Below are positions 1 to 7,825 of a DNA stretch of 45,689 nucleotides, in pieces. Source of the DNA: Eubacteriales Family XIII. Incertae Sedis bacterium (GTDB taxonomy: Bacteria > Bacillota > Clostridia > Peptostreptococcales > Anaerovoracaceae); assembly GCA_031272365.1 (NCBI GenBank), contig JAISTX010000053.1, positions 1 to 45,689 on the forward strand, read 5' to 3'. The notes under the pieces are model-generated. The model was not told the DNA's origin. It did not search any database and saw only the letters and a list, made by a program, of their open reading frames with translations. The translations under genes and the position numbers were made by a program. How positions within the stretch are numbered: position 1 is the stretch's first letter; each line of letters begins with the position of its first letter.

Positions 1-617
1 TGCAGCGTCTCGAAGCTGTCCGCGTTGTCCGGCGTCAGCGGCAGGCCGCTCTCGAAGCAGTGGATCGTCTCGTGCTCCGCGCCGTGGTACTCGAACGTCG
101 TGCGGATGTCCTTCATGCGCGAGATGGCCGCGATGTAGGCGATGAAGAGGGCGATGCGCAGCACCCCCTCGAAGAGGTTGAGCGCCACCGCGTTCGTCGT
201 GAAGTGGTCGAACCAGTTCACGGCGACGGTCGGCACGATGATGAACACGCCGACGACGAAGGCGAGCGCGATGAGCACGGACGCGATCAGGACGAAGTTC
301 ATATTCATCCCCGATTCGGGCTCCTTCCCGTCCTCCTCCGTCATGGAGTATTTCTCGAGCACCTCCGCCGAATACATGAGCGTCTTCATGCCCAGCACGA
401 GCATGGAGGCGAAATTGACGACGCCGCGCACGACCGGGATCTTCGTCGCTGCGCCGGGCTCGGTGAGCAGCTCCGTCTTGATGTGGAGACGCCCGTCCTC
501 GAGCCGGCAGACGACCGCCGTGCGGTCTTCGCCCTTCATCATGATGCCTTCGAGCACCGCCTGCCCGCCGATCTTCGTCGGGCACGCGTCCTTTATGAAT
601 ATTTTGCTGAAATCCAT
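1..617 (-). CDS. DUF1385 family membrane protein (3' end outside window)
   Basis: Translation from an ATG at 617 gives about 205 residues with no stop before the window edge, so the C-terminus is missing. The N-terminus carries the family hallmark IGGQAVLEGIMMKG (residues 17-30), and YHGAEHETIHCFE near residue 180 matches the second conserved block of DUF1385 proteins. A hydrophobic segment around residues 108-130 and another around 148-162 indicate an integral membrane protein. The start lies 18 bp downstream of the rho stop codon, so it is probably co-transcribed with rho. DUF1385 genes are known to sit between rpmE and prmC/prfA in Clostridia; the molecular function is not established. Family assignment is secure. 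Confidence 0.9.
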   Translation of the reverse strand, partial: MDFSKIFIKDACPTKIGGQAVLEGIMMKGEDRTAVVCRLEDGRLHIKTELLTEPGAATKIPVVRGVVNFASMLVLGMKTLMYSAEVLEKYSMTEEDGKEPESGMNMNFVLIASVLIALAFVVGVFIIVPTVAVNWFDHFTTNAVALNLFEGVLRIALFIAYIAAISRMKDIRTTFEYHGAEHETIHCFESGLPLTPDNADSFETL

Positions 618-635
618 CCTTGTAAAATCACGAAA

Positions 636-2168
636 TCAGTTTCCGAATTTTTCGAGCTGCTTGCGGATGATCTGGATGAAGTCGCGGTTGCTGCGCGTCT
701 TCGCCATGAGGTCGATGATGATGCCCGTCACTTCCTGCGTGTCGTAGTTGGACATCGCGCGCCGCATGAGCCAGACCGCCTCGAGCTCCTCCTTGTCCAT
801 GAGCAGGTCTTCGCGCCTGGTGCTGGACTTGTTGAGGTTGATGGCCGGGAAGATGCGCTTTTCGGACAGCTTGCGGTCGAGGTTGAGCTCCATGTTGCCC
901 GTGCCCTTGAACTCCTCGAAGATGACCTCGTCCATGCGCGAGCCCGTCTCGACGAGCGCCGTCGCGAGGATCGTGATGCTGCCGCCTTCCTCGATGTTGC
1001 GCGCCGCGCCGAAAAACTTCTTCGGCTTGTGGAGCGCGCCCGGGTCCAGGCCGCCGGACAGCGTGCGCCCCGACGCCGGCACGACGAGGTTGTACGCGCG
1101 CGCGAGCCTGGTGATCGAGTCGAGCAGCACGACGACGTCCTTGCCGTGCTCCGCGAGCCGCTGCGCGCGGGCCAGCACCATCTCCGCCACCTTCACGTGG
1201 TTCTGCGGCAGCTCGTCGAAGGTCGAGTAGATGACGTCGCCCTTGATCGAGCGCTGCATGTCCGTGACCTCCTCGGGCCGCTCGTCGACGAGCAGCACGA
1301 TCATCTCGCACTCGGGGTGCGTCTTCTCGATCGTGTTCGCGATATTCTTGAGCAACACCGTCTTGCCTGCTTTCGGCGGCGCCACGATCAGGCCGCGCTG
1401 CCCCTTGCCGATCGGCGAAATAACATTCACCAGCCGCATCGCAAGATTTTTCGGGTTGTCGTCTTCGAGGTTGATGCGCTCGTTCGGGAAAATCGGGGTG
1501 AGCCGCTCGAATTTGGGGCGGTGGATCGCGACCTTCAGGTCGTCGCCGTTCACGTCGAACACGTAGAGCAGGGCGCCGAATTTCTCGCCTTCGTTCGCCT
1601 TGCGCGCGACGCCCTTGATGCGGTCGCCCGTCTTCAGGTTGAAGCGCCTGATCTGCGCGGGCGCGACGTAGACGTCGTTGGGCCCGGACAGGAAGTTTTC
1701 GAACCGCAGGAACCCGAAGCCGCTCTCGGAGAGCTCGAGGATGCCCTCGACCTCGTAGCGGTTCTTGTCCTTGTTTGTCTCGGCGTTGCCCTCGTCGCCG
1801 TCGCCATGCGGCCCGCCGCTGCCGGCGTCCCCGCCGCCCGCCGCTTCCTCGTCGCCCGTAAGCTGCGGCGCGGAGGCGCTGCTGTCCGTAAAGCCGCCCG
1901 CGACCGTGTCGTCGTCGTAGCCGGAATCGTAGTCGTCGTCCTCATCGATCTCCTCGGGCACGACGGGCTTCTTCGCCGGCGCGGGCGTGTCGGGGACGAG
2001 CCAGTCTTCCTCCGGCTCCTTCTTGGCGCCCGGCGCGCCGTCTATGAGCACGTCGAGCAGCTCCTGCTTCTTCATGCGCTCGGCGCCTTCGATGCCGAAG
2101 GCCAGCGCGATCGTCCGCAGTTCCCCCACTTTTTTCTTCATCAACAAAGCCTGTTCTTTTTCGTCCAT
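636..2168 (-). CDS. rho: Transcription termination factor Rho
   Basis: Hexameric RNA-dependent ATPase that ends transcription at unstructured C-rich RNA. The 510-residue product has, in order, a Rho N-terminal helical domain (about 1-45), an acidic Gly/Asp-rich insert (about 50-140), a cold-shock-like RNA-binding domain (GFGFLRFENFLSGPNDVYV, about 150-170), and the RecA-type ATPase core with Walker A PPKAGKT near residue 265 and Walker B VLLVDERPEE about 30 residues later. The start at 2168 is set by a GAGGTGA ribosome binding site at 2175-2181. The insert makes the protein longer than the E. coli form (419 aa); disordered inserts of this kind are known in other high-GC bacteria. It leads an operon with the DUF1385 gene. 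Confidence 0.98.
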   Translation of the reverse strand: MDEKEQALLMKKKVGELRTIALAFGIEGAERMKKQELLDVLIDGAPGAKKEPEEDWLVPDTPAPAKKPVVPEEIDEDDDYDSGYDDDTVAGGFTDSSASAPQLTGDEEAAGGGDAGSGGPHGDGDEGNAETNKDKNRYEVEGILELSESGFGFLRFENFLSGPNDVYVAPAQIRRFNLKTGDRIKGVARKANEGEKFGALLYVFDVNGDDLKVAIHRPKFERLTPIFPNERINLEDDNPKNLAMRLVNVISPIGKGQRGLIVAPPKAGKTVLLKNIANTIEKTHPECEMIVLLVDERPEEVTDMQRSIKGDVIYSTFDELPQNHVKVAEMVLARAQRLAEHGKDVVVLLDSITRLARAYNLVVPASGRTLSGGLDPGALHKPKKFFGAARNIEEGGSITILATALVETGSRMDEVIFEEFKGTGNMELNLDRKLSEKRIFPAINLNKSSTRREDLLMDKEELEAVWLMRRAMSNYDTQEVTGIIIDLMAKTRSNRDFIQIIRKQLEKFGN

Positions 2169-2293
2169 TTCTTCACCTCAAATTGGCACAATACGTCAAA
2201 TCATCCAAACCCGATCTCCATCTAACATAATAGGGATTGTTCTCTAAGAGAGTATCTCGAACGCGTGTTGCAATAGCAAATAGCGATGCCCTT

Positions 2294-2322
2294 ATTATAG
2301 GATAGGATTTCGAGGAAATCAA
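2294..2322 (-). promoter_or_regulatory. Probable sigma-A promoter of rho
   Basis: Read on the minus strand, TTGATT (2322-2317) and a perfect TATAAT (2299-2294) are separated by 17 bp. The site lies about 125 bp upstream of the rho start, in the AT-rich gap between the divergent rho and bactofilin genes. The leader is long enough for attenuation of rho, but I see no clear structure in it. Confidence 0.65.
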
Positions 2323-2340
2323 TATTTTAGCAGAAAGTTT

Positions 2341-2369
2341 TTGACAAATTTTTATTTTTTCTATATTAT
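2341..2369 (+). promoter_or_regulatory. Probable sigma-A promoter of the bactofilin gene
   Basis: A consensus TTGACA (2341-2346) is followed after 17 bp by TATTAT (2364-2369). It points toward the gene starting at 2493 and leaves a leader of about 115 nt. The remainder of the 2169-2492 gap holds the opposing rho promoter and no gene. Confidence 0.7.
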
Positions 2370-2492
2370 AGTAGGCAACTTACCGGAAATAACACGGAAA
2401 AATCAGATAATGAAGCTTGACGGATGATGTGTTTACGGTATACTTGTTATATTGTTATTTTTTGCAGATAGGAAAGGGGCCGGACGGAAAGA

Positions 2493-4979
2493 ATGATAAA
2501 GGAGTTTTTTGGTTTTGGGGTTCCCAAAGAGGGGGAAAGCCCCGACAAAAAGACTTCTCCGCCCGAGAGCAACGGCAATGCGGGGGTGAATGCAGAGCCT
2601 GCGGAGAGTGCAAAAACCAATGAAAACGTGATCGAAGAGGCGGCTGAAAGGCCGGCTGAGGCTGTCGAGCCTGCGGCTGCGGGGGCGGCCGGGGGCGCGG
2701 AGGCCGACGCGGGCGCGGAGCCGCAGGAGGCCGCTCAGACTCGGAGTGCGGCGAGGCCTGCCAAGAAAGCCGGCGCGGGCGCTGCGGCGCTTGAGTTTTT
2801 CGGCTTTCGATCATCCGACAAAAAAGCGAAGCAAAACAAGCCGGTGAAGCGGATGCCCGCCCCGGCGCCGGAGCGGAAAAAGGACTTCATCAGCGGCGCG
2901 AACGCCGCCGAGGCCAAGCAGGCGCTGGAAAACACGGTGAACCGCAGCACGGACTTCGAGGACGAGATGCGCAACGCGCCGGATCCGCTCAAGGACACGG
3001 TCGTGCTCGAGCAGCCGGAGCCGCCGGTGGTGCAGGAGCTCGTGCCGCCCGCGCCCTCCAAGGGCAAGGTGGTGGCGTCGCCGGAGACGGAGGAAGTCTC
3101 CAGGCAGATCCCCGAGCCGGTGTTTGCCACCCCGCCGGGCAAGGAGCCGGAGCCGGCCCCCGCCAGTGAGGCCAGCGCGGCGGCCCCCGAGCCCGTCGCT
3201 ACGCCTGCTATAGAAGTCATCACCTCGACGCCGATCGAGGTGGCAGTGCCGAAGCCGGAGGCTGTGGAAGCCAAGGCGCCGGAGCCTGCCCCGGAAGCCA
3301 AGGCGCCGGAGCCTGCCCCGCAGCACAAGACGCCGGTGCCGGCCGCATTCCTGCAGCCGAAGCCGGACCCGTTTGAAAAGAAAGCGCCGGAGCCGGCCGC
3401 GGCCATACCGCCGAAGCCGGAGCCGTTTGAAACCAAAGCTCCGGAGCCGGCAGCGGCCATCCCGCCGAAGCCGGATCCGTTTGAAGCCAAAGCGCCGGAG
3501 CCGGCCGCGACGATCGCGCCGGAGCCGGAGCCAGTCAAAATACCGGATCAGGCCCCGACGCCGGAGCCGGTATTGGCGAAAGCGCCTGCACCCCCGGAGG
3601 TCAGGGCGCCGGAGCCCGTGGAGGTCAAGGCGCCGGAGCCGGAACCCATCGTGGTGCCGGAACCCGCCCCGAGGCCGGAACCGATGGAGGTCAAAATGTC
3701 GGAACCTGTTGATGTCAAGCCGACGGAGCCGTTGCAGAAAGAGGGCGACGATTCACTCCCTGATTGGCTGCGCCCCGAAAATTTCGCCGCGCCAAGATCC
3801 AAACCCTCGCCGGAGCCCCCGATGCCGGAGCTCCCCGAGATTGAAAAAGTTGCGCCGGAGATGTACGCCGCGACGGAGCCGGAGCGCTTTGCGGCGCCGG
3901 ATCCGAGGCCTGCGCCCGCCGCGCCCGCCGCGCCCGCGCCTGCTCCCACCCCGGAGCCTGTGCAGCAAGTCGTGACGTCCGCGCCGGAGCCGGTGGCCGC
4001 CGCGCCGCAGCCTACGCCTGTCGCGCCGCCGCCCGCGCCTTCCGCGCCCGCGCCCGCGCCCGCAGCGCAGCAAGTTGCCGCGCCCGTGCCGCCTGCAGCG
4101 CCCACGCCGCAGCCCGCGCCCACGCCGCAACCCGCGCCCGCGCCGCAGTACGTCGCGCCCGCGCCCCCGCAAGCGCCGCAGTATGTGGAGCCTGCACCGC
4201 AGTACACTGCGCCGGAGCCGCAATACGTCGAGCCCGTGCCGCAGTATGCCGCGCCGGAGCCGCAGTACGTGCAGCCCGCGCCGCAGTATGTCACGCCGGA
4301 GGAGCTGCCCGCGCCGGAGCCGGAGCCGCAATATGTGGCACCCGCACCCGCGCCGAAGTCGCGGCCCATCCCGACGCCGCAGTTCGTGACGCCGAAACCC
4401 AAGCCGGTGCCGCAGTACGCAGCCCCCGCGCAGACCTTCGAGACGGTGCAGCCCTCGACGCTGAGCCGCCAGAGGGGTTCGGACGGGGAGCCGCCGGAGC
4501 CGGTCGAGCCCAAGACGCCGGAACCGGCGCCCGAGAAGGGCATCTCGCTCATTTCGGAGGCGACGTTTATCCAGGGCGACATCGTGACGGACGACCACAT
4601 CGAAGTGCGCGGCAGCGTGAGCGGCGATATCCGCTCAAAGGGCAATGTCGCCGTGCAGGGCGTTATTATGGGCAATATCAAAGGCGACAAAATCGGCCTT
4701 TCGTCTTGCAAGATCAAAGGGGATATCTCCGCCGGGACCGGCATCGTGGAAGATGCGGGCTCGGTCGTGATCGGCGATGTCCGCGCGACGAACATCGTGC
4801 TCGACGGGAAACTCAAAGGGAATATCTCGGCCGACAATGTAGTAGTGCTCCGGAGCAATGCGTATTATATCGGAAATGTAGTGGCTGGTTCGATTGCGAT
4901 CGAAAACGGGGCCGTTGTCCGCGGCAGCATTACCACTCTGATTGAGGGCGATCCGGAAGCACCGTTTGAAGCGGTCTGA
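2493..4979 (+). CDS. Bactofilin-domain protein with very long Pro/Glu/Ala-rich N-terminal region
   Basis: The 828-residue product ends in a bactofilin (polymer-forming cytoskeletal) domain, about residues 682-815, with the beta-helix pattern of alternating Val/Ile and Gly (IQGDIVTDDHIEVRGSVSGD and following turns). Bactofilins self-assemble into filaments and are normally 100-250 residues. Here more than 650 residues precede the domain. They contain two FFGF motifs (residues 5-8 and 102-105) beside Lys-rich stretches, three tandem 22-residue KPDPFE..KAPEPAAAIPP-type repeats (nt 3357-3525), and PQYV/PQYA repeats (about 4144-4345). The rest is low-complexity Pro/Glu/Ala, probably disordered. 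The domain call is firm. The role of the long arm is unknown; the repeated FFGF boxes could be membrane or partner anchors (inference). The gene is followed 23 bp later by a small membrane protein. Confidence 0.88.
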   Translation: MIKEFFGFGVPKEGESPDKKTSPPESNGNAGVNAEPAESAKTNENVIEEAAERPAEAVEPAAAGAAGGAEADAGAEPQEAAQTRSAARPAKKAGAGAAALEFFGFRSSDKKAKQNKPVKRMPAPAPERKKDFISGANAAEAKQALENTVNRSTDFEDEMRNAPDPLKDTVVLEQPEPPVVQELVPPAPSKGKVVASPETEEVSRQIPEPVFATPPGKEPEPAPASEASAAAPEPVATPAIEVITSTPIEVAVPKPEAVEAKAPEPAPEAKAPEPAPQHKTPVPAAFLQPKPDPFEKKAPEPAAAIPPKPEPFETKAPEPAAAIPPKPDPFEAKAPEPAATIAPEPEPVKIPDQAPTPEPVLAKAPAPPEVRAPEPVEVKAPEPEPIVVPEPAPRPEPMEVKMSEPVDVKPTEPLQKEGDDSLPDWLRPENFAAPRSKPSPEPPMPELPEIEKVAPEMYAATEPERFAAPDPRPAPAAPAAPAPAPTPEPVQQVVTSAPEPVAAAPQPTPVAPPPAPSAPAPAPAAQQVAAPVPPAAPTPQPAPTPQPAPAPQYVAPAPPQAPQYVEPAPQYTAPEPQYVEPVPQYAAPEPQYVQPAPQYVTPEELPAPEPEPQYVAPAPAPKSRPIPTPQFVTPKPKPVPQYAAPAQTFETVQPSTLSRQRGSDGEPPEPVEPKTPEPAPEKGISLISEATFIQGDIVTDDHIEVRGSVSGDIRSKGNVAVQGVIMGNIKGDKIGLSSCKIKGDISAGTGIVEDAGSVVIGDVRATNIVLDGKLKGNISADNVVVLRSNAYYIGNVVAGSIAIENGAVVRGSITTLIEGDPEAPFEAV

Positions 4980-5002
4980 TTTGTTGTGCTGAGGTCTGCA
5001 TT

Positions 5003-5671
5003 GTGAATACGGACCCATCACTCAACATTGATATTGGGCTGACGCCAGACCTATACAAATCGCTTGAGCAGGACATATTGACCAGCGTGGAAAACGCGCT
5101 GGCCAATATGAACGTGTCCGTCGATTTCGCCGGGCTGTCCGAAGTCGCGATGCCGCGCCCCATCGACACGATGGACGTCATCGGAGACGAGTTCGTCCTG
5201 ACCCCGGAGATGTTCGACATGGAGATGCCGGACATCCCGATGGAATGGGAGCAGGAGCCGGAGGTCGGCTTCGTGCCGGACCCGGTCGCGCCCCCCGTCT
5301 CCGTGCCCATGCCCGAGGTGCCGCCGCTGATCCCGGACCCCGTCCCGGAGCAGATCATCGACATCGAGTTCGACCCCGTCGTCGAGTCGGTCACGATCCC
5401 CGGCTTGGAGCCGGAGGTGCCCGTGGTGCCGATCCTGGAGCCGCGCGCCCTCGAGCCCGAAGTCCCCGTCGCGGAAAAGAAGCCGCGCGCCCGCGTGCGC
5501 AAGCGGAACAGCCTCCTGATCATCCTCATGCTCGTCATCATCTTCCTCGGCGTCATCCTGCTGGTCGGGTTCCTCTCCTCCAAGGGGATCATCCAGCCCA
5601 GGGAAAGCCTGTTCTCGGCAGCCATCCCGCCCACCTTCGCCCCATACGCAGCCACCTCCCTATTTGGATAG
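5003..5671 (+). CDS. Single-pass membrane protein with acidic proline-rich domain
   Basis: I do not recognise this 222-residue protein. It starts with GTG, with GAGG 8 bp upstream at 4991-4994. Residues 1-160 are acidic and rich in Pro, Val, Glu and Met, with repeated PEVP/EPEV units and no signal peptide. A basic patch (about 159-168, RARVRKR) precedes one strong transmembrane helix (about 171-191), leaving a short tail of about 31 residues. The charge pattern predicts a cytoplasmic acidic domain and an external tail. Its position 23 bp after the bactofilin gene suggests a membrane partner or anchor for that filament, which is inference from context only. Confidence 0.75.
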   Translation: MNTDPSLNIDIGLTPDLYKSLEQDILTSVENALANMNVSVDFAGLSEVAMPRPIDTMDVIGDEFVLTPEMFDMEMPDIPMEWEQEPEVGFVPDPVAPPVSVPMPEVPPLIPDPVPEQIIDIEFDPVVESVTIPGLEPEVPVVPILEPRALEPEVPVAEKKPRARVRKRNSLLIILMLVIIFLGVILLVGFLSSKGIIQPRESLFSAAIPPTFAPYAATSLFG

Positions 5672-5754
5672 GCTCTGTTGCGGGGAGCTTGTTTTTGTGC
5701 AATAATATCCTTCCACGATAAAGCTTGTGCAGATTCCAAAAGGGGGGATTCTCA

Positions 5755-6177
5755 ATGGACATGGACGGGTTTAGGCGCGTGCCATGCGGCAACCCGAAAG
5801 ACGGTTTGGCGGCGTCTCTGGTGGCGGGCAGGGCCATCTTCCTCTCGGGCATCTCGGCGTCAAACGGCGCTGCGAGCGAGTCCGTGCCCGGGACCATCGA
5901 GGGGCAGGTCCGGGCCGCCGCCCGCAACGTCAACAACGCCCTCGGGCTCGCCGCCTGGACCGAAGAGCCCCTGTCGAGGATGGTGAAATACACGGTCTAC
6001 GTGAAGAAGGGCGCGGCCGACCCCGGCTACGTCATGCGGCTGTTCAACGAAGAGTGCCAGAAGCTCGCGCCGACGCTGGCCGGGCGCCCCGGCGCCGGCA
6101 ACTGCGCCGTGGTAAGCCAGCTGATGCAGGAGGATCTCATGCTGATGGTCGACGTGATCGGCGTCATCACGGAGTAG
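5755..6177 (+). CDS. RidA/YjgF/UK114 family protein
   Basis: 140-residue protein of the RidA fold, a small trimeric cytosolic family whose best-known members hydrolyse reactive enamine/imine intermediates. The ATG at 5755 is chosen because AGGGGGG (5741-5747) stands 7 bp upstream; an upstream ATG at 5725 has no such site. Family features include the early FLSGISA strand, the GTIEGQVRAAARNVNNAL helix and the C-terminal LMVDVIGVI strand. The position that is Arg before Cys in active RidA (R-S-C-V-E-V) reads G-N-C-A-V-V here, so it may belong to one of the Rid subgroups without imine deaminase activity. Genomic context gives no substrate. Confidence 0.88.
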   Translation: MDMDGFRRVPCGNPKDGLAASLVAGRAIFLSGISASNGAASESVPGTIEGQVRAAARNVNNALGLAAWTEEPLSRMVKYTVYVKKGAADPGYVMRLFNEECQKLAPTLAGRPGAGNCAVVSQLMQEDLMLMVDVIGVITE

Positions 6178-6207
6178 GCGCGCCAAGGGGCTGGCCGCCG
6201 CCGGGGG

Positions 6208-7434
6208 TCAGCGTGTGACGGAGGCGCATATGCCCACTGCCCATTCGCGTTCCGCTTCGCCCGGATAGTATACGGACAAGATGAGCAGCTCGTTCCCAAG
6301 CGCTGCATGAAGCTGCGTCAGTTGATACGATTCGCCGTTTTCTTCATGCTGCGAATGCTCAATCGCCGCCGCAATCTTCCCGTTGCGCAGCTGGAATGGC
6401 TGCGGGTCCTTTCCTTTCGCCCCCATCTGCAGAAGCTCTTGGCCGTCCCGCTCCACGCCATCCTTGAACCGGACCGTCAGCGTCGAGGCGTAGATGGACC
6501 TCCGGTCGTCCCACCAGACGGCGGTGCCGTCCTCGTCGTAAGCGAAATGCATTTTGCCGTCGTGCGTCAGCCCCCAGCCGTACACGGTGCTCCCAACCAG
6601 GCCCCGGCAATACCCGATCGTAGCCGCCCCCGTCTCGCCGAAGCGCTTTTCGAGTTTTTCGGCCAGCGCCTCGTCCCCCTTGAGCCGCGCCAATTCAAGC
6701 CATTCCGCGCACGGGTAGCCCAGTGCCGGGTCCAGCGCATAGGCCTCGTCCAGGCAGGCAAGCGTGGCGGCAATGGTCTCATGCTCCTCCTCCGTCTGCG
6801 GCGCAAGCCAGTTATTTGCGCACCATAGCAGATACAGGGCCGCGTTTTTGAAAAACAGGGCGTCCGCCTGCCGGTTCGGCCAGATGAAAAAGCGGTCCAT
6901 GTCGACGATGCCCTTTTGCGCCTCCTCGAAAAAATCCCGTTCGAAATAGCCCAGCGGGCAGCAGGCGAAATGCCCGGATTGGTGCGGCAGGAACCCGAGG
7001 GGCAGCGACACGCCAAAATTTGCGGCGCCGCCGGATTTGGCCATCTCAACGGTATGCTTGCTCAGGTTTTGCAGCCACCCGGCCATCTCCCCCCGGAGCC
7101 GTTCAAAGTCATGGGTCTCCCAGTACCCGGAGGCGTCCTCCGCCTCGAGGGGGCGGACGCCAAGCCCTTCGAGGACCCCTGTCAGCCAGGCATGGTACCC
7201 CGGCCCGGCGCTGTTCGTCCTCGCCGACAGGACAAGTTGCCCCTCTTCCCATTCCCCGCTGATGCCCTCCTCAAAGGGGGCGAGCCGGACCTCAAACCTG
7301 TCTTCGCCGAAATACGACTTCACGCCCCAGCCCGGGACCGCCGAAGCCAGGCCCCTGAAATACGCCTCGTAGCGCTCCCTCGACGTTTGGCTGTCGCCGC
7401 CCACCGGAAAACGCAACCACAAACCCGTGCCCAT
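6208..7434 (-). CDS. Uncharacterised cytosolic protein
   Basis: I do not recognise this 408-residue protein. The ATG at 7434 is chosen because a TCCTCC complement (7443-7448, GGAGGA on the coding strand) lies 8 bp upstream; the open frame continues to 7545 without another good site. There is no signal peptide or membrane segment. The middle (about 150-280) is helical with Trp, Tyr and Cys and looks somewhat like helical repeats. The C-terminal third is beta-rich with many aromatic residues (GWGLTHDGKMHFAYDEDG, then AVWWDDR). It is convergent with the RidA gene and ends 30 bp from it. GC-rich codon use matches the neighbours, so it is probably a real gene, but function is open. Confidence 0.7.
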   Translation of the reverse strand: MGTGLWLRFPVGGDSQTSRERYEAYFRGLASAVPGWGVKSYFGEDRFEVRLAPFEEGISGEWEEGQLVLSARTNSAGPGYHAWLTGVLEGLGVRPLEAEDASGYWETHDFERLRGEMAGWLQNLSKHTVEMAKSGGAANFGVSLPLGFLPHQSGHFACCPLGYFERDFFEEAQKGIVDMDRFFIWPNRQADALFFKNAALYLLWCANNWLAPQTEEEHETIAATLACLDEAYALDPALGYPCAEWLELARLKGDEALAEKLEKRFGETGAATIGYCRGLVGSTVYGWGLTHDGKMHFAYDEDGTAVWWDDRRSIYASTLTVRFKDGVERDGQELLQMGAKGKDPQPFQLRNGKIAAAIEHSQHEENGESYQLTQLHAALGNELLILSVYYPGEAEREWAVGICASVTR

Positions 7435-7498
7435 ATGCTCTGTCCTCCTGCCTGGTTTTTCGCGGATCCCGCACAAAAAAACATTGCCGGTCACATGA

Positions 7499-7690
7499 TA
7501 CCACAAAAGCGATTCCGCACCCCCCCGGCTGGCCAAAGCGCCCAAGCATTATGCTGCGTTCGAGTTCCCGATCGTTTTCGACCTCGCGAGCGGCGCGCTG
7601 ATCTACAACCGCAAAAAGTCGCTCGGGGGGGCCGCGTACTACGGGTACATGATGGAGCACGCCGAGAGGAATTCCCGGGGGAACGCGTAG
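7499..7690 (+). pseudogene. 3' remnant of an unidentified gene
   Basis: A frame open from just after a TGA at 7496 to a TAG at 7688 reads like the C-terminus of a folded protein: PRLAKAPKHYAAFEFPIVFD, then LASGALIYNRKKSLGG, then AAYYGYMMEHAERN. There is no start codon with a ribosome binding site and nothing upstream in frame. Aromatic and charged residues are well mixed, unlike the Arg/Pro-rich shadow frames nearby. I read it as the tail of a gene whose front has been lost, perhaps when the minus-strand neighbour or the downstream transaldolase promoter arrived. The parent family is not recognised. Confidence 0.4.
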
Positions 7691-7750
7691 CCGCCTTCCG
7701 GCGCTTCGTCACGGCCCGGGGGCATTTCCAAGAGCAAGGGGAGAATTTTC

Positions 7751-7789
7751 TTGACAAATTTATCGAAACCGGTTACGGTATCGGTAACG
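7751..7789 (+). promoter_or_regulatory. Promoter and operator-like site of the transaldolase gene
   Basis: A consensus TTGACA (7751-7756) is followed after 17 bp by a weak -10, TACGGT (7774-7779). The -10 region is covered by a site at 7768-7789 built as CGGTTACGG, three bases, CGGTAACG, with GTTAC/GTAAC arms in inverted orientation. A site with 20 of 22 identical positions lies at 17583-17604 in the catabolic island. LacI-type repressors use sites of this shape; a repressor covering the -10 would block transcription (inference). Confidence 0.65.
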
Positions 7790-7825
7790 TAATTCACTTG
7801 CATTTGAGAATAGGAAGGTGTAACC

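Noticed and set aside
2493..4530. TonB-like or cell-wall stalk protein, judged by the Pro/Glu/Ala repeats
   Set aside because: No signal peptide or membrane segment precedes the repeats, and the C-terminus is a bactofilin domain.
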